NCBI GenBank assembly: GCA_965216535.1
Contig: OZ244175.1
Span: forward strand, 4,216,001 to 4,280,000
Source: Hoeflea_A sp965216535
GTDB taxonomy: Bacteria > Pseudomonadota > Alphaproteobacteria > Rhizobiales > Rhizobiaceae
Direction of reading: 5' to 3'
DNA length: 64,000 nucleotides
Shown here: one piece after another, positions 44,108-52,013 of the stretch
How positions within the stretch are numbered: position 1 is the stretch's first letter
How the letters are laid out: each line of letters starts with the position of its first letter
Notes under the pieces: generated by a model
Seen by the model: the letters and a program-made list of their open reading frames with translations, nothing else
Told to the model about the DNA's origin: nothing
The model's database searches: none
Program-made: the position numbers and the translations under genes

Positions 44108-45502
44108 TTACTCACCACAGAAGCAATCCGAAAATTCCTGCCGGCTCATATACTTCATTGCACACGCGTAAGCTGGAAGGTCTTCTTCGGACATTTGCCC
44201 ATGCCCGAGTTCATAGAATCCGCGGTAGGTTGCCGCTCGCGCTCCGCCGTCTCCAGCATCCTCAATCAGATCGGCAACCGATTCTGCTGAGTACCGATCA
44301 AATTCATAGGCCTTGGCAAACTCATATTCAAAGCGCCAGTCAGCTGGCTCCGTCAACGAAGCGCTTTCGAGATTGGTCAGATGGTAGGTCGAGAAGTCCC
44401 ACGGCGCACCTGTTTTTGCGTCGTAGGTCATGATGCTGAAGCCGGGGTTCTGGTTATAGATCGGGCTGATGGCCGGCAGGATTTTCTGGGCAACCAACGG
44501 CTGTGATCCAGGACCGAGCAAGAGACGATAATCGTCGGTGTGAACGTGCCCGGCGAAACTCGTCAAGATTGTCGTTGAGAAGTCCCGAAACAATTGACGA
44601 AGCTGTGCCGCCTCGTTCTCCTTCAAAAAGGGAACGATCTTCTCGCGGCAGAGGGACCCCTTCGCTTTCAACGTCGAATTTGTGTCGATGCCCCAGGGAA
44701 TATGTTGGATCACCCACACTGAACCGCCGGTGCTCTTCTGGTCCTCTAGCTGTTTCTTCAGCCAGAGCATCATGGACATAGCTGCTGCTTCGACGCTGCC
44801 TCCGCAACGATCATGATATTTTGCCGACCAAAGGATGTTGTTGAGAACCAGAATTCGGGCTTTGGGCACAGTAGGATGGCGCAGCGCATAGTATCCGCCG
44901 GCGGTATAGGTTTCATCGAAATCATCGGCAACCAGGTCTTCTCCGACCATGCGGCGAACCATGTCTCTGGTTTCGGTCAGGTAAGCACCTTCAGGCGTGA
45001 TGCCATAGTCGCCGCAACCGGAATCGGTGTTACCGAGTGCGACGATGACTGGCTTTCCCGGAAATGCCCGGGAAATGGCGTCACCGACGAAAAGCGTCGT
45101 CTTTGTTGAGAGCGCCTGCAACATTTCGTCAGTCGAGGGCTCATTGAGAGAAGTGGCGATTTTCTCTTCGAATTTATGGGCGAGAAAATCCCCGGCCATT
45201 ATTGCGAAATCTGCTCCTGAAGCGGATTGTGAAAATGCTTCAAGGCTTGAAGCAAGAAGTGCGTAGTTGGTGTCGCTGCCCCATTTGGACATGTCCTGTC
45301 GTTCAATCGAGCCAAAGATCTCCGCCCACTCCTCCGCTGGCCGGCTGACCAGCTCCTCTGCGAGTTCCGGTGGATCAAATGGGTTGAAATGGAAATCCGA
45401 AATCAAAGCCACACTTGGACGCGGTTCGGCGACTGAAGCCGAAGCCATGGCGGCTAATACGGCGAACAATGCAATTGTGAATTTGAGTAACTGATACGTC
45501 AT
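44108..45502 (-). CDS. Acid-sphingomyelinase-like metallophosphoesterase, exported
   Basis: This secreted or periplasmic calcineurin-like phosphoesterase has 464 residues. A signal peptide (LKFTIALFAVLAAMASASVA) precedes the catalytic domain. The metal-site motifs appear in order: SDFHFNPF (D-x-H), MAGDFLAHKF (GD), ALGNTDSGCGDYG (GN-x-D, the form seen in sphingomyelinase-like branches), VIQHIPWG (H) and AGHVHTDDYRL (GH-x-H). A Cys-rich C-terminus (AYACAMKYMSRQEFSDCFC) also matches that branch. It should hydrolyse a phosphodiester, perhaps of a phospholipid; the substrate is not proven. The start at 45500-45502 gives the best signal peptide, although its ribosome site is weak. Confidence 0.83.
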   Translation of the reverse strand: MTYQLLKFTIALFAVLAAMASASVAEPRPSVALISDFHFNPFDPPELAEELVSRPAEEWAEIFGSIERQDMSKWGSDTNYALLASSLEAFSQSASGADFAIMAGDFLAHKFEEKIATSLNEPSTDEMLQALSTKTTLFVGDAISRAFPGKPVIVALGNTDSGCGDYGITPEGAYLTETRDMVRRMVGEDLVADDFDETYTAGGYYALRHPTVPKARILVLNNILWSAKYHDRCGGSVEAAAMSMMLWLKKQLEDQKSTGGSVWVIQHIPWGIDTNSTLKAKGSLCREKIVPFLKENEAAQLRQLFRDFSTTILTSFAGHVHTDDYRLLLGPGSQPLVAQKILPAISPIYNQNPGFSIMTYDAKTGAPWDFSTYHLTNLESASLTEPADWRFEYEFAKAYEFDRYSAESVADLIEDAGDGGARAATYRGFYELGHGQMSEEDLPAYACAMKYMSRQEFSDCFCGE

Positions 45503-45681
45503 GTCATTTGTCGCCACTGCATCCTGAGGAGCGTGCACCATACACAATCCCCTTGCGCAGCGAAGGTTTTGCAACGGGTGTCGTCAGACATTCACCCCGT
45601 GACGGATTTTACACTTGTCCGGTTTGGTGTATGCATTCGCCGCCGCGCGATACGGCCCGGCCATCATGTGGAGTATATCCA

Positions 45682-46476
45682 TTGTCGACTGAAACAGAGC
45701 AACGCATCGAGGCGGCGAGAGTGATTGCCCGCGAAGCCGGTGAATTGGCTCTCACCTATTTCCGATCCATTGGCGACCTCGTGATAGAGGCCAAAGGCAA
45801 GCAGGATCTCGTTTCCAATGCCGATACCGAGGTGGAAATCTTCGTGCGTAACAGGCTTGAAGAATTGTTTCCGCAGGATGGCATAGTCGGCGAGGAACAC
45901 GACGACAAACCCAGTGCGTCCGGTTACACCTGGGTGATCGATCCAATCGATGGGACAGCCAACTTCGTTTCCGGTATTCCGTCCTGGTGCGTGGCAATTG
46001 CCTGCGTCAGGGGCGACGAGACCCTGATCGGCGTGGTCTACGAACCAAGCCACGACGAAATGTTCTGGGCGGCACGCGGCACCGGGGCATTTCTAAACGA
46101 AAGCAGCATATCGATTTCTGATACCGACGGGCTGCATAACGGCAGCACCGGCGTCGGCATGAATGGCCGAACGGAGGCGATTTTTGTCACCCGGCTGATT
46201 GAAATGCTGATGGCACGAGGCGGTGTCTTCTATCGCAACGCTTCGGGAGCCCTGATGCTGTCTTATGTAGCGGCCGGCCGGTTGATTGCTTATGCCGAGC
46301 CGCACATGAACGCATGGGATTGTCTCGCCGGACAGTTGCTCATTGCCGAAGCTGGTGGGCGCATCGAAGACCAGTCCGCTAGCGACATGCTTGAACGCGG
46401 CGGCCGTGTCGTTGCCGGAGCACCAACGGTTTTCGATGAACTCGTTTCCATGGCCGACGAAGCGTTTCGCAAATAG
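45682..46476 (+). CDS. Inositol-monophosphatase-family phosphatase
   Basis: This 264-residue Mg2+-dependent, Li+-sensitive-type phosphatase has all the family sites: GIVGEEHDD (metal-binding Glu), WVIDPIDGTANFV (the DP-x-DGT motif) and NAWDCLAGQLLIAEAGG (the WD-x-x-AG motif). It dephosphorylates inositol phosphate or related sugar phosphates; SuhB-like roles are also known in the family. The start is taken as the TTG at 45682, with GTGGAG eight bases upstream and normal family length; the frame upstream to 45508 is unconserved and overlaps the divergent phosphoesterase promoter. Confidence 0.9.
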   Translation: MSTETEQRIEAARVIAREAGELALTYFRSIGDLVIEAKGKQDLVSNADTEVEIFVRNRLEELFPQDGIVGEEHDDKPSASGYTWVIDPIDGTANFVSGIPSWCVAIACVRGDETLIGVVYEPSHDEMFWAARGTGAFLNESSISISDTDGLHNGSTGVGMNGRTEAIFVTRLIEMLMARGGVFYRNASGALMLSYVAAGRLIAYAEPHMNAWDCLAGQLLIAEAGGRIEDQSASDMLERGGRVVAGAPTVFDELVSMADEAFRK

Positions 46477-46491
46477 CAGCATTCAATGCGA

Positions 46492-46519
46492 ATGCGCCCG
46501 AACAGGTGTCCGGGCGCAT
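46492..46519. terminator. Hairpin between convergent genes
   Basis: The perfect nine-base arms ATGCGCCCG and CGGGCGCAT enclose ten bases, with further ACA/TGT pairing inside. It lies 16 bases after the phosphatase stop and about 20 bases after the stop of the convergent protease. The T tract is weak on both sides (CGTTTCGTCTC on plus), so termination strength is uncertain. Confidence 0.6.
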
Positions 46520-46539
46520 CGTTTCGTCTCAATCAGGCT

Positions 46540-47700
46540 TCAGCAATTGCCGGCGCGATGCGCACAGGCCATGTTGAGGATCTGAATGAACTCGTTGTTG
46601 AGGATCGAGCTTCCCTGTACCTTCGGGCCGGTGTTGATGTACCCGTAGGAGGTCACGCCGACCAGTCGGTTGGGCGAATTGAAGCGGGCACCCTGCTGGC
46701 CTTGAGCTTTCACGCCAAAGTTCTCGACCCAGCCGCCGCCCGAGGAACCGCCACGCATGTCGGAACCGTAAAGGACGGTGTTTTGAGCGGCGCGCTGATG
46801 GCTCTCCGAATCGACCTGATGCATGATCTCTCCGCGATCGTGATTGCCAGGATAACCGATCTTCTTGGTGTGGTTCGGGAACAACGCATTGGTTCGATAG
46901 CCGGCCCAACCGGTGACGTCGCCGATCTTGCGCGTTTGGTTGCCAAACCGCCGGTCCTCGACTTCGATGATCGCAAAGTCGGCCTTGTTGGGAACATTGC
47001 CATTCGACGTAGCCCATGATCCGGTGGTCACAACCCAACGCCAGTTCCACGCCTGATATGGAGCCTGACCGTTGTGATAGGCCGGCACGAACAGGAAGCG
47101 ATTGAAGAAGCCACCCGAGCCGCCAGAGCCACTGTGAACGCAATGTCCGGCAGTGAGGATCAACCGTGGCTTGATGACCGTGCCCGAGCAGATGAAGTTA
47201 CCGCCACCGGGCTTCGAGAAGAACAGTTTGCCGTGGACCCGGTAGGGGTAATGCAGACGTGCGGACGTTGGCACAAGTCGAGAGCTCGAGAAGAATGCAC
47301 CGGACGTTCCGGCCGCTTCGGGCTGCGAGTCCTCGTCAACAATCGGCGGACGCGCCTCGGAGAACAGCATGTCGTCCATATCCGGCTCCACGCCGGTATC
47401 TTCCGTATACGCACCATTGTCGATCACACTCGGTTCGGTGGTGTTTGCTTCTTCAATATTTTCAGTGATGGACTCATAGGATTCCGTCGGCTCCGGCAAC
47501 GGCTGAAGCTGAGCGCCAAACAGGGCCTGCGGTGTCCAGTGCCCCTCCGGGTCCCGGGCCGTGACCGGAGCTGCGGTCTGGTTTTCGGTCGCGACAGGCT
47601 CCGGTGCCTGGGCCTGTGCCACGACAACGGGGCTCGCGGCAAAGACCGCAACCGCAATGGTCATCAGGGAAATCTGTTTCAGTCTGGTAGAATAAGCCAT
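46540..47700 (-). CDS. Exported trypsin-like (S1) serine protease
   Basis: This 386-residue protein has a signal peptide (~1-31, cleavage near AQA), an acidic Pro/Glu-rich propeptide-like region (~32-145) and a chymotrypsin-fold domain. The triad is intact: His186 in LTAGHCVHS, Asp241 in KADFAIIEV and Ser320 in MRGGSSGGGW. This layout matches the glutamyl-endopeptidase-like/V8-type branch, but specificity is not assigned. A near-ideal AAGGAG stands seven bases before the ATG. It lies 101 bases after the second S1 gene, and the three protease genes are probably one transcription unit. Confidence 0.9.
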   Translation of the reverse strand: MAYSTRLKQISLMTIAVAVFAASPVVVAQAQAPEPVATENQTAAPVTARDPEGHWTPQALFGAQLQPLPEPTESYESITENIEEANTTEPSVIDNGAYTEDTGVEPDMDDMLFSEARPPIVDEDSQPEAAGTSGAFFSSSRLVPTSARLHYPYRVHGKLFFSKPGGGNFICSGTVIKPRLILTAGHCVHSGSGGSGGFFNRFLFVPAYHNGQAPYQAWNWRWVVTTGSWATSNGNVPNKADFAIIEVEDRRFGNQTRKIGDVTGWAGYRTNALFPNHTKKIGYPGNHDRGEIMHQVDSESHQRAAQNTVLYGSDMRGGSSGGGWVENFGVKAQGQQGARFNSPNRLVGVTSYGYINTGPKVQGSSILNNEFIQILNMACAHRAGNC

Positions 47701-47801
47701 TTCGGACTCCTTTGGGTGTTTAGTCGGCCCCAAGGGCCGTTGCCGGTCATTTTCCTGCGTTGCAGACCGGTCAGGTTGTGCCCCACCCGTTTCTTCCAGA
47801 A

Positions 47802-49256
47802 TCAGTCGCTTTTGCCGGTCCCTTGGGAACCCGGTTCGCTGACCGAGTCGCCGTCCCCGGCTGTCGTTCCTCCCTCTGTTTCGGTTAGGTCCTCGTCATC
47901 AACCGATGGCAATGGCAGCGGTTGTGCATTTCTTCGGTCGTCGGGAACACGGAATGCCTCCGGGCAATTCTCCGCGTTGACCTCATCGCAATTCTGTTCG
48001 CCTTCAGCCGGGGTTTCGCCGGATCCGGCTTCGCTGCTGACAGGTGGCGGTGTGCCACCTTGTGAAATCGACATGACGTCTCCATCGTTTCCCGGCAGGT
48101 GGCCGGACCGGCGCAGCCAGTCTGCGAGCGCTCTTGCGTCCACCGCGGTGTTGTGACGACCGGAATCGGGGTCGAGACCATGACCGATCTTGTGCAGGCC
48201 GACGACGCTTCCATCTGCTGCCACCACCGGAGAGCCGGAACTCCCCTGTTCGGTGTCACATCCGTGTTGAAAATCCGCATCTTGCATATCCGATCCATCG
48301 GTCGGAAGCGTCGAAGCAGAGCAGCCCTCGACCGAGACCATCTTCGGGCTCCCACCCGGATGCTGAACCAGAAGCAGCGGTTCGTTGAGGGCAACAGGTC
48401 GGGCCGCCAGTTCCAGTGGCTTGCGCGTATCATCTGCCTCGTCAGGGCGCTTCGTTAAAACGACGGCTGCCGCATCTATAGTCGTATCTGCGCCGAGAAA
48501 GGTTCCGCACCGGTACTGATCTCCAAGCGAGATGCCGCCGTGAGACAGTTTCTGATAGCCGAAAACGGCAATGGCCGTATCACAAATCGCCTGGCTGTCG
48601 ACACAATGGGCGTTGGTGACCAATTTGGTTGAATCGACCAGAAATCCGGAACAGGTGAATTTGGAACCGTCCCGAACGTATTCCAGTTTGGCAACGGAAG
48701 GCGAGACACGCTGGACTTCTTCGGCCAGGGCACCGTTGTAGAGCGCCACGTCGGTCAAACCATTGACGTCACCAACCAGGGACTTTTCAGCTACGGCATT
48801 GAAGTCGAAAGCGATGGCAGATAGCCGGAAAGACAACTTTTCAGCCGCTTCGGAACCGCGAACGCGAACCGACAAGCTTCCACCGGGCGCAAGCATGGAC
48901 CAGACCTGTGAGCGGCCATCAAGGTCACCGAAGGCGAGAGTTTCGATGATGTTGCCGGAGCCATCGGCGAAATCGATAAAATAGTCACCGGGTCCCGCCA
49001 GTAGGATTTCGTCCACCAAAATGCGCGACCACTGCGGCACACTGCTGTTGTGAAAAGGCAAAGTCCTGTTGAATGCCCAAACAATTCGGCCGCTGAACAG
49101 CTCGTCCGGATTGGTCGGGGGAAACGGAACGTCCACTGAAATCACCGGCCCTTCCGCAAACGGCACAACTCGAGCCTGCGAGAGTGTCGGATGGGAAAAG
49201 ACCGCTGATCCCAATACCACGCCGGCCAGGACCATCCCGTACAGGCGGTTGATCAT
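47802..49256 (-). CDS. Exported trypsin-like serine protease with N-terminal jelly-roll-like region
   Basis: This 484-residue protein has a signal peptide (MINRLYGMVLAGVVLGSAVFS), a ~150-residue beta-rich N-terminal region of unknown family (e.g. DYFIDFADGSGNIIETLAFGD) and an S1 protease domain. The triad is His217 (VTNAHCVD), Asp261 (TTIDAAAVVL) and Ser340 (EQGSSGSPVV). A low-complexity acidic tail follows (~390-484, with SETPAEGEQN-like composition). Its ATG overlaps the TGA of the subtilisin gene (ATGA), so the two are translationally coupled. Substrate unknown. Confidence 0.9.
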   Translation of the reverse strand: MINRLYGMVLAGVVLGSAVFSHPTLSQARVVPFAEGPVISVDVPFPPTNPDELFSGRIVWAFNRTLPFHNSSVPQWSRILVDEILLAGPGDYFIDFADGSGNIIETLAFGDLDGRSQVWSMLAPGGSLSVRVRGSEAAEKLSFRLSAIAFDFNAVAEKSLVGDVNGLTDVALYNGALAEEVQRVSPSVAKLEYVRDGSKFTCSGFLVDSTKLVTNAHCVDSQAICDTAIAVFGYQKLSHGGISLGDQYRCGTFLGADTTIDAAAVVLTKRPDEADDTRKPLELAARPVALNEPLLLVQHPGGSPKMVSVEGCSASTLPTDGSDMQDADFQHGCDTEQGSSGSPVVAADGSVVGLHKIGHGLDPDSGRHNTAVDARALADWLRRSGHLPGNDGDVMSISQGGTPPPVSSEAGSGETPAEGEQNCDEVNAENCPEAFRVPDDRRNAQPLPLPSVDDEDLTETEGGTTAGDGDSVSEPGSQGTGKSD

Positions 49257-51604
49257 GGGCGCGTCCGCCTGATGAAATCGCGAACGCGATCAAGGGGGAT
49301 ATTGATGCGCCGTTGTGGAGCTTCGCAATCTTCTCCGCGACTGTCTTCGATTTGGAAGCGCAGAATCCGCTTGTCACGCCTCGTGCCGAAGTCGCCATTC
49401 ACCCGCCGGAGTATTTCCGAATTGGCCTTGACGTAGAATGCGATGTAACTGTCGGTCTCTTCGTCATAGTAAAGGCGCCGGACTTCCGCCAGGTTGAAAT
49501 GTACGGAGCCGAGGCTCTCGAAATTGACCGGATTTTCGCTGTCGATCACAAAATCGCCAGGCAGTAGATCACTGCCGTTGTCGAAACTGAGTTTCTTGGC
49601 CTGACCAAGATAAGCGCACCCGTCATCCAGCCAGAGCTGGTCGCGACGAAACTTGAGTGCCGCGGCGACATCGACGATCCCGCCATTGACGCCGTGTTTC
49701 AGCGATGGGACCAGGCGGGACGTGTAAATCAGCCGTTGAATGGCAGCGCGCGGCGTCAGCGTCTCCTTGGACATGACCAGCGCAGCAGCCGAGGTGGCGA
49801 TGATGGTGGACTGCGACGTGCCGGAGGCGGCTGCCATTTCCTGCTGACCCACTGTCGACCAGATGTTTCGGCCCGGAGCCGCAAGGTCGAAGGCTTCCCA
49901 GCCAATATTGGTCTCAGTGCCATCGCCGAGCAGTCGAAATCCTGACCCGTCTTCCGTGCGCTCCACGGCCACGATACCGGCAACGTTGGGATGAGAGAAA
50001 CAGGCCGGACGCGTGTTGCACACTCCGTCATTCGCGTTGGTGCCCTCATTTCCGGCTGCAGCAAACCAGGCGACGAAATTGCTGGTCTGGTCAATCAGAT
50101 CGCGGATTTCGTCGCGTTGCCCGCCACCGTCGACCGGCGTGTAGGCCCAACTCAGATTGATGATGGTGGCGCCGTAGTTGAATATGGCTTCGCGCAACGA
50201 CACCGACAATTCGGACACGTAGTTCTCGTCTCCGCGCAACCGGTCGATATCGATGGGAATGACCTTGAAGGTGACATTCTCATAGTGGCTTAGAAGGCCG
50301 GCTCCACCGCGACGATTGCGTTTGGCGGCGGCAAGGCCAAGGATGTGCGTTCCGTGGAATTCTCTCAGCCACGGGCTTTCCTGAATTTCGCAATCGCTGC
50401 CCGGGGCACCAGCCGTATCGGAAGTTGGCCCTGAAACAGTTGCGCTTTCGAATGTGCCGGGTTCGGGCAGCATCTCGATACGCGCCGCTTCGAAATCGCA
50501 GTGGGCGATGTTGGGCTTGTGATCGACAATGACGATGGTGATAGGGCGGGCATTCTCATGCGGCTTCGGCTTGCCGTGTCGCGCCACATTGAAGAACTGC
50601 TCGAAGACATCTCGCTGTCTGTTAAATTTTGGCTCTTCCTCAGGCAGGGATTTGTAGTCTGCAGCAAACCGACCCTGAATGTTGTTGCCGATCCCGCTCA
50701 GCAGTCGCTTGTACCCGGGGTCATTGAAGCTGTGCCTCTTTGCGCGAGGCATGCGCGAATAAGACGGGCTCTTTGCTTCTGTGAGACTCAATCGTACCGT
50801 CAGGTAAGGCACCAACGCGTAAGCGTCCTTGGCATCCTTGGAGAAGCTTGGGAGCACCTTCATGACCGACCGCAACTGGTTTTGCGCCGTGGTCTTGTCC
50901 TGAGAGGCGATCGAATAGTCAGTCACGCAAAACTTGCTGGCCGTATCGAGGCATGCGGGAACACGGCTGACCTGTGCGGCCGTAACCAGTGCATTCTTGT
51001 TGGTGCGGAAGCGTTTGCCGTTTTCCTGTCGGAACACCTGAACGATCTTGACGTCCGGAATAATCAAGGTGCTGCCGGCCGAAGCCCTCCAGCGGGTGCT
51101 GCCTGAAATTCTGTAGCCGGCAATGTGGGTCGTGTCCGACCGCCGCTCACGGCTGTTGGCGTTGCGCTTGGATCTGGAGCAGATCTTTGGATTGAGATCG
51201 CACAGCAATGCGTCTGCCGCGCCGCTGACATTGCCTACCCACGCGCCCGAACGACGCATGGTATCGCCGGGAAACTCGCCCTTGCTGATACGGACACGAC
51301 GCAGCGGCAACCGTCCGGTGTTGTGGAGCGTCAGGAGCAACGCCTGCTGGGCTGTTGATGCCTCACTCTGGCTGGCGGCCCTTGCACTCCAGGTGACTTC
51401 GGCCGCTTGGGAGGTCAGCGCTTCGGCCGGGGTTACACCATCATTCGAAAGGACAAGTGCCGCCGCCAGGGCGAGCTTTCCAGGCAGCGGCACGTCAAAT
51501 CCGCGCGCTGCCAATTTCAATGTGCCTCGAGCTCTGGTCCTCAAGACCTCGCTTTGGACGTTTGCTCCGCTTTTTCGTCTTGTGCGCGCCAGCCAGCTCC
51601 ACAT
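49253..51604 (-). CDS. Subtilisin-like (S8) serine protease with long N-terminal region
   Basis: This 783-residue protease has an S8 domain at about residues 350-650. The catalytic residues are Asp361 (IVIVDHKPN), His417 (EFHGTHILG), oxyanion Asn519 (AAAGNEGTN) and Ser597 (ASGTSQST). The first ~340 residues are basic and of no recognised family; a hydrophobic stretch at 42-53 (GKLALAAALVLS) follows a long, positively charged N-terminus and may act as an unusual signal or anchor. GGAGG lies eight bases before the ATG at 51602-51604. It is the first gene of the protease cluster and is coupled to the next by ATGA overlap. Confidence 0.88.
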   Translation of the reverse strand: MWSWLARTRRKSGANVQSEVLRTRARGTLKLAARGFDVPLPGKLALAAALVLSNDGVTPAEALTSQAAEVTWSARAASQSEASTAQQALLLTLHNTGRLPLRRVRISKGEFPGDTMRRSGAWVGNVSGAADALLCDLNPKICSRSKRNANSRERRSDTTHIAGYRISGSTRWRASAGSTLIIPDVKIVQVFRQENGKRFRTNKNALVTAAQVSRVPACLDTASKFCVTDYSIASQDKTTAQNQLRSVMKVLPSFSKDAKDAYALVPYLTVRLSLTEAKSPSYSRMPRAKRHSFNDPGYKRLLSGIGNNIQGRFAADYKSLPEEEPKFNRQRDVFEQFFNVARHGKPKPHENARPITIVIVDHKPNIAHCDFEAARIEMLPEPGTFESATVSGPTSDTAGAPGSDCEIQESPWLREFHGTHILGLAAAKRNRRGGAGLLSHYENVTFKVIPIDIDRLRGDENYVSELSVSLREAIFNYGATIINLSWAYTPVDGGGQRDEIRDLIDQTSNFVAWFAAAGNEGTNANDGVCNTRPACFSHPNVAGIVAVERTEDGSGFRLLGDGTETNIGWEAFDLAAPGRNIWSTVGQQEMAAASGTSQSTIIATSAAALVMSKETLTPRAAIQRLIYTSRLVPSLKHGVNGGIVDVAAALKFRRDQLWLDDGCAYLGQAKKLSFDNGSDLLPGDFVIDSENPVNFESLGSVHFNLAEVRRLYYDEETDSYIAFYVKANSEILRRVNGDFGTRRDKRILRFQIEDSRGEDCEAPQRRINIPLDRVRDFIRRTRP

Positions 51605-51804
51605 GCCGTCGCCTCCTCGGTTGCGATCAATATTGATTGCTGCAAAACACTTTTTTTGATCCCAATATACAATATTTCCTGCCCATTCGGCGGTTAATGA
51701 ACTCTCAACATGAAAACTAAAATACAATTGCTTGTATTTATTTGACTTTCACCGAGACTGTAACATTTCGCCGCCATTCGTTCCCGGCATCCCCGGGATT
51801 GGTA

Positions 51805-51850
51805 GCAACGGGTGGCGCAGAACACGTTTTCGGCCCACGCTACCCGTTGC
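51805..51850. repeat. Long inverted repeat in the divergent region
   Basis: GCAACGGGTGGCG and CGCTACCCGTTGC pair over 13 positions with a single G-T, separated by 20 bases. No T tract follows on either strand, so a classical terminator is unlikely. It could form a leader hairpin or a cruciform, or be a regulator site in the protease/luxR interval. Confidence 0.55.
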
Positions 51851-51925
51851 ATTCCTTTGTAAACCAGCCCGGTGGGGCTCAGGGCCGGTACGTTCAAAAC
51901 ATAGGTAGCGGGGCCACTTGCCACA

Positions 51926-51941
51926 TCACCCATATGGGTGA
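51926..51941. promoter_or_regulatory. 16-bp perfect palindrome, probable LuxR-type operator (copy 1)
   Basis: TCACCCATATGGGTGA is a perfect palindrome about 73 bases before the LuxR-type start and about 320 bases before the subtilisin start. A 15/16 copy recurs right after this luxR gene (53198-53213). Size, symmetry and placement suit a dimeric HTH regulator and autoregulation. Confidence 0.65.
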
Positions 51942-52013
51942 CCGTCAACTTTTTTTCCGAAACTTTCTTTGTTACGATCAGAAGTATATTCGAGTAACGC
52001 ATTGGGGCGCGAA

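Larger units (their letters stand above)
51605..52013. other. Divergent regulatory region between protease cluster and luxR
   Basis: These 409 bases carry no convincing gene. They include a 13-base inverted repeat (51805-51850) and a 16-base palindrome (51926-51941), listed separately. Promoters for the protease genes (minus) and the LuxR-type gene (plus) must lie here. Confidence 0.6.
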
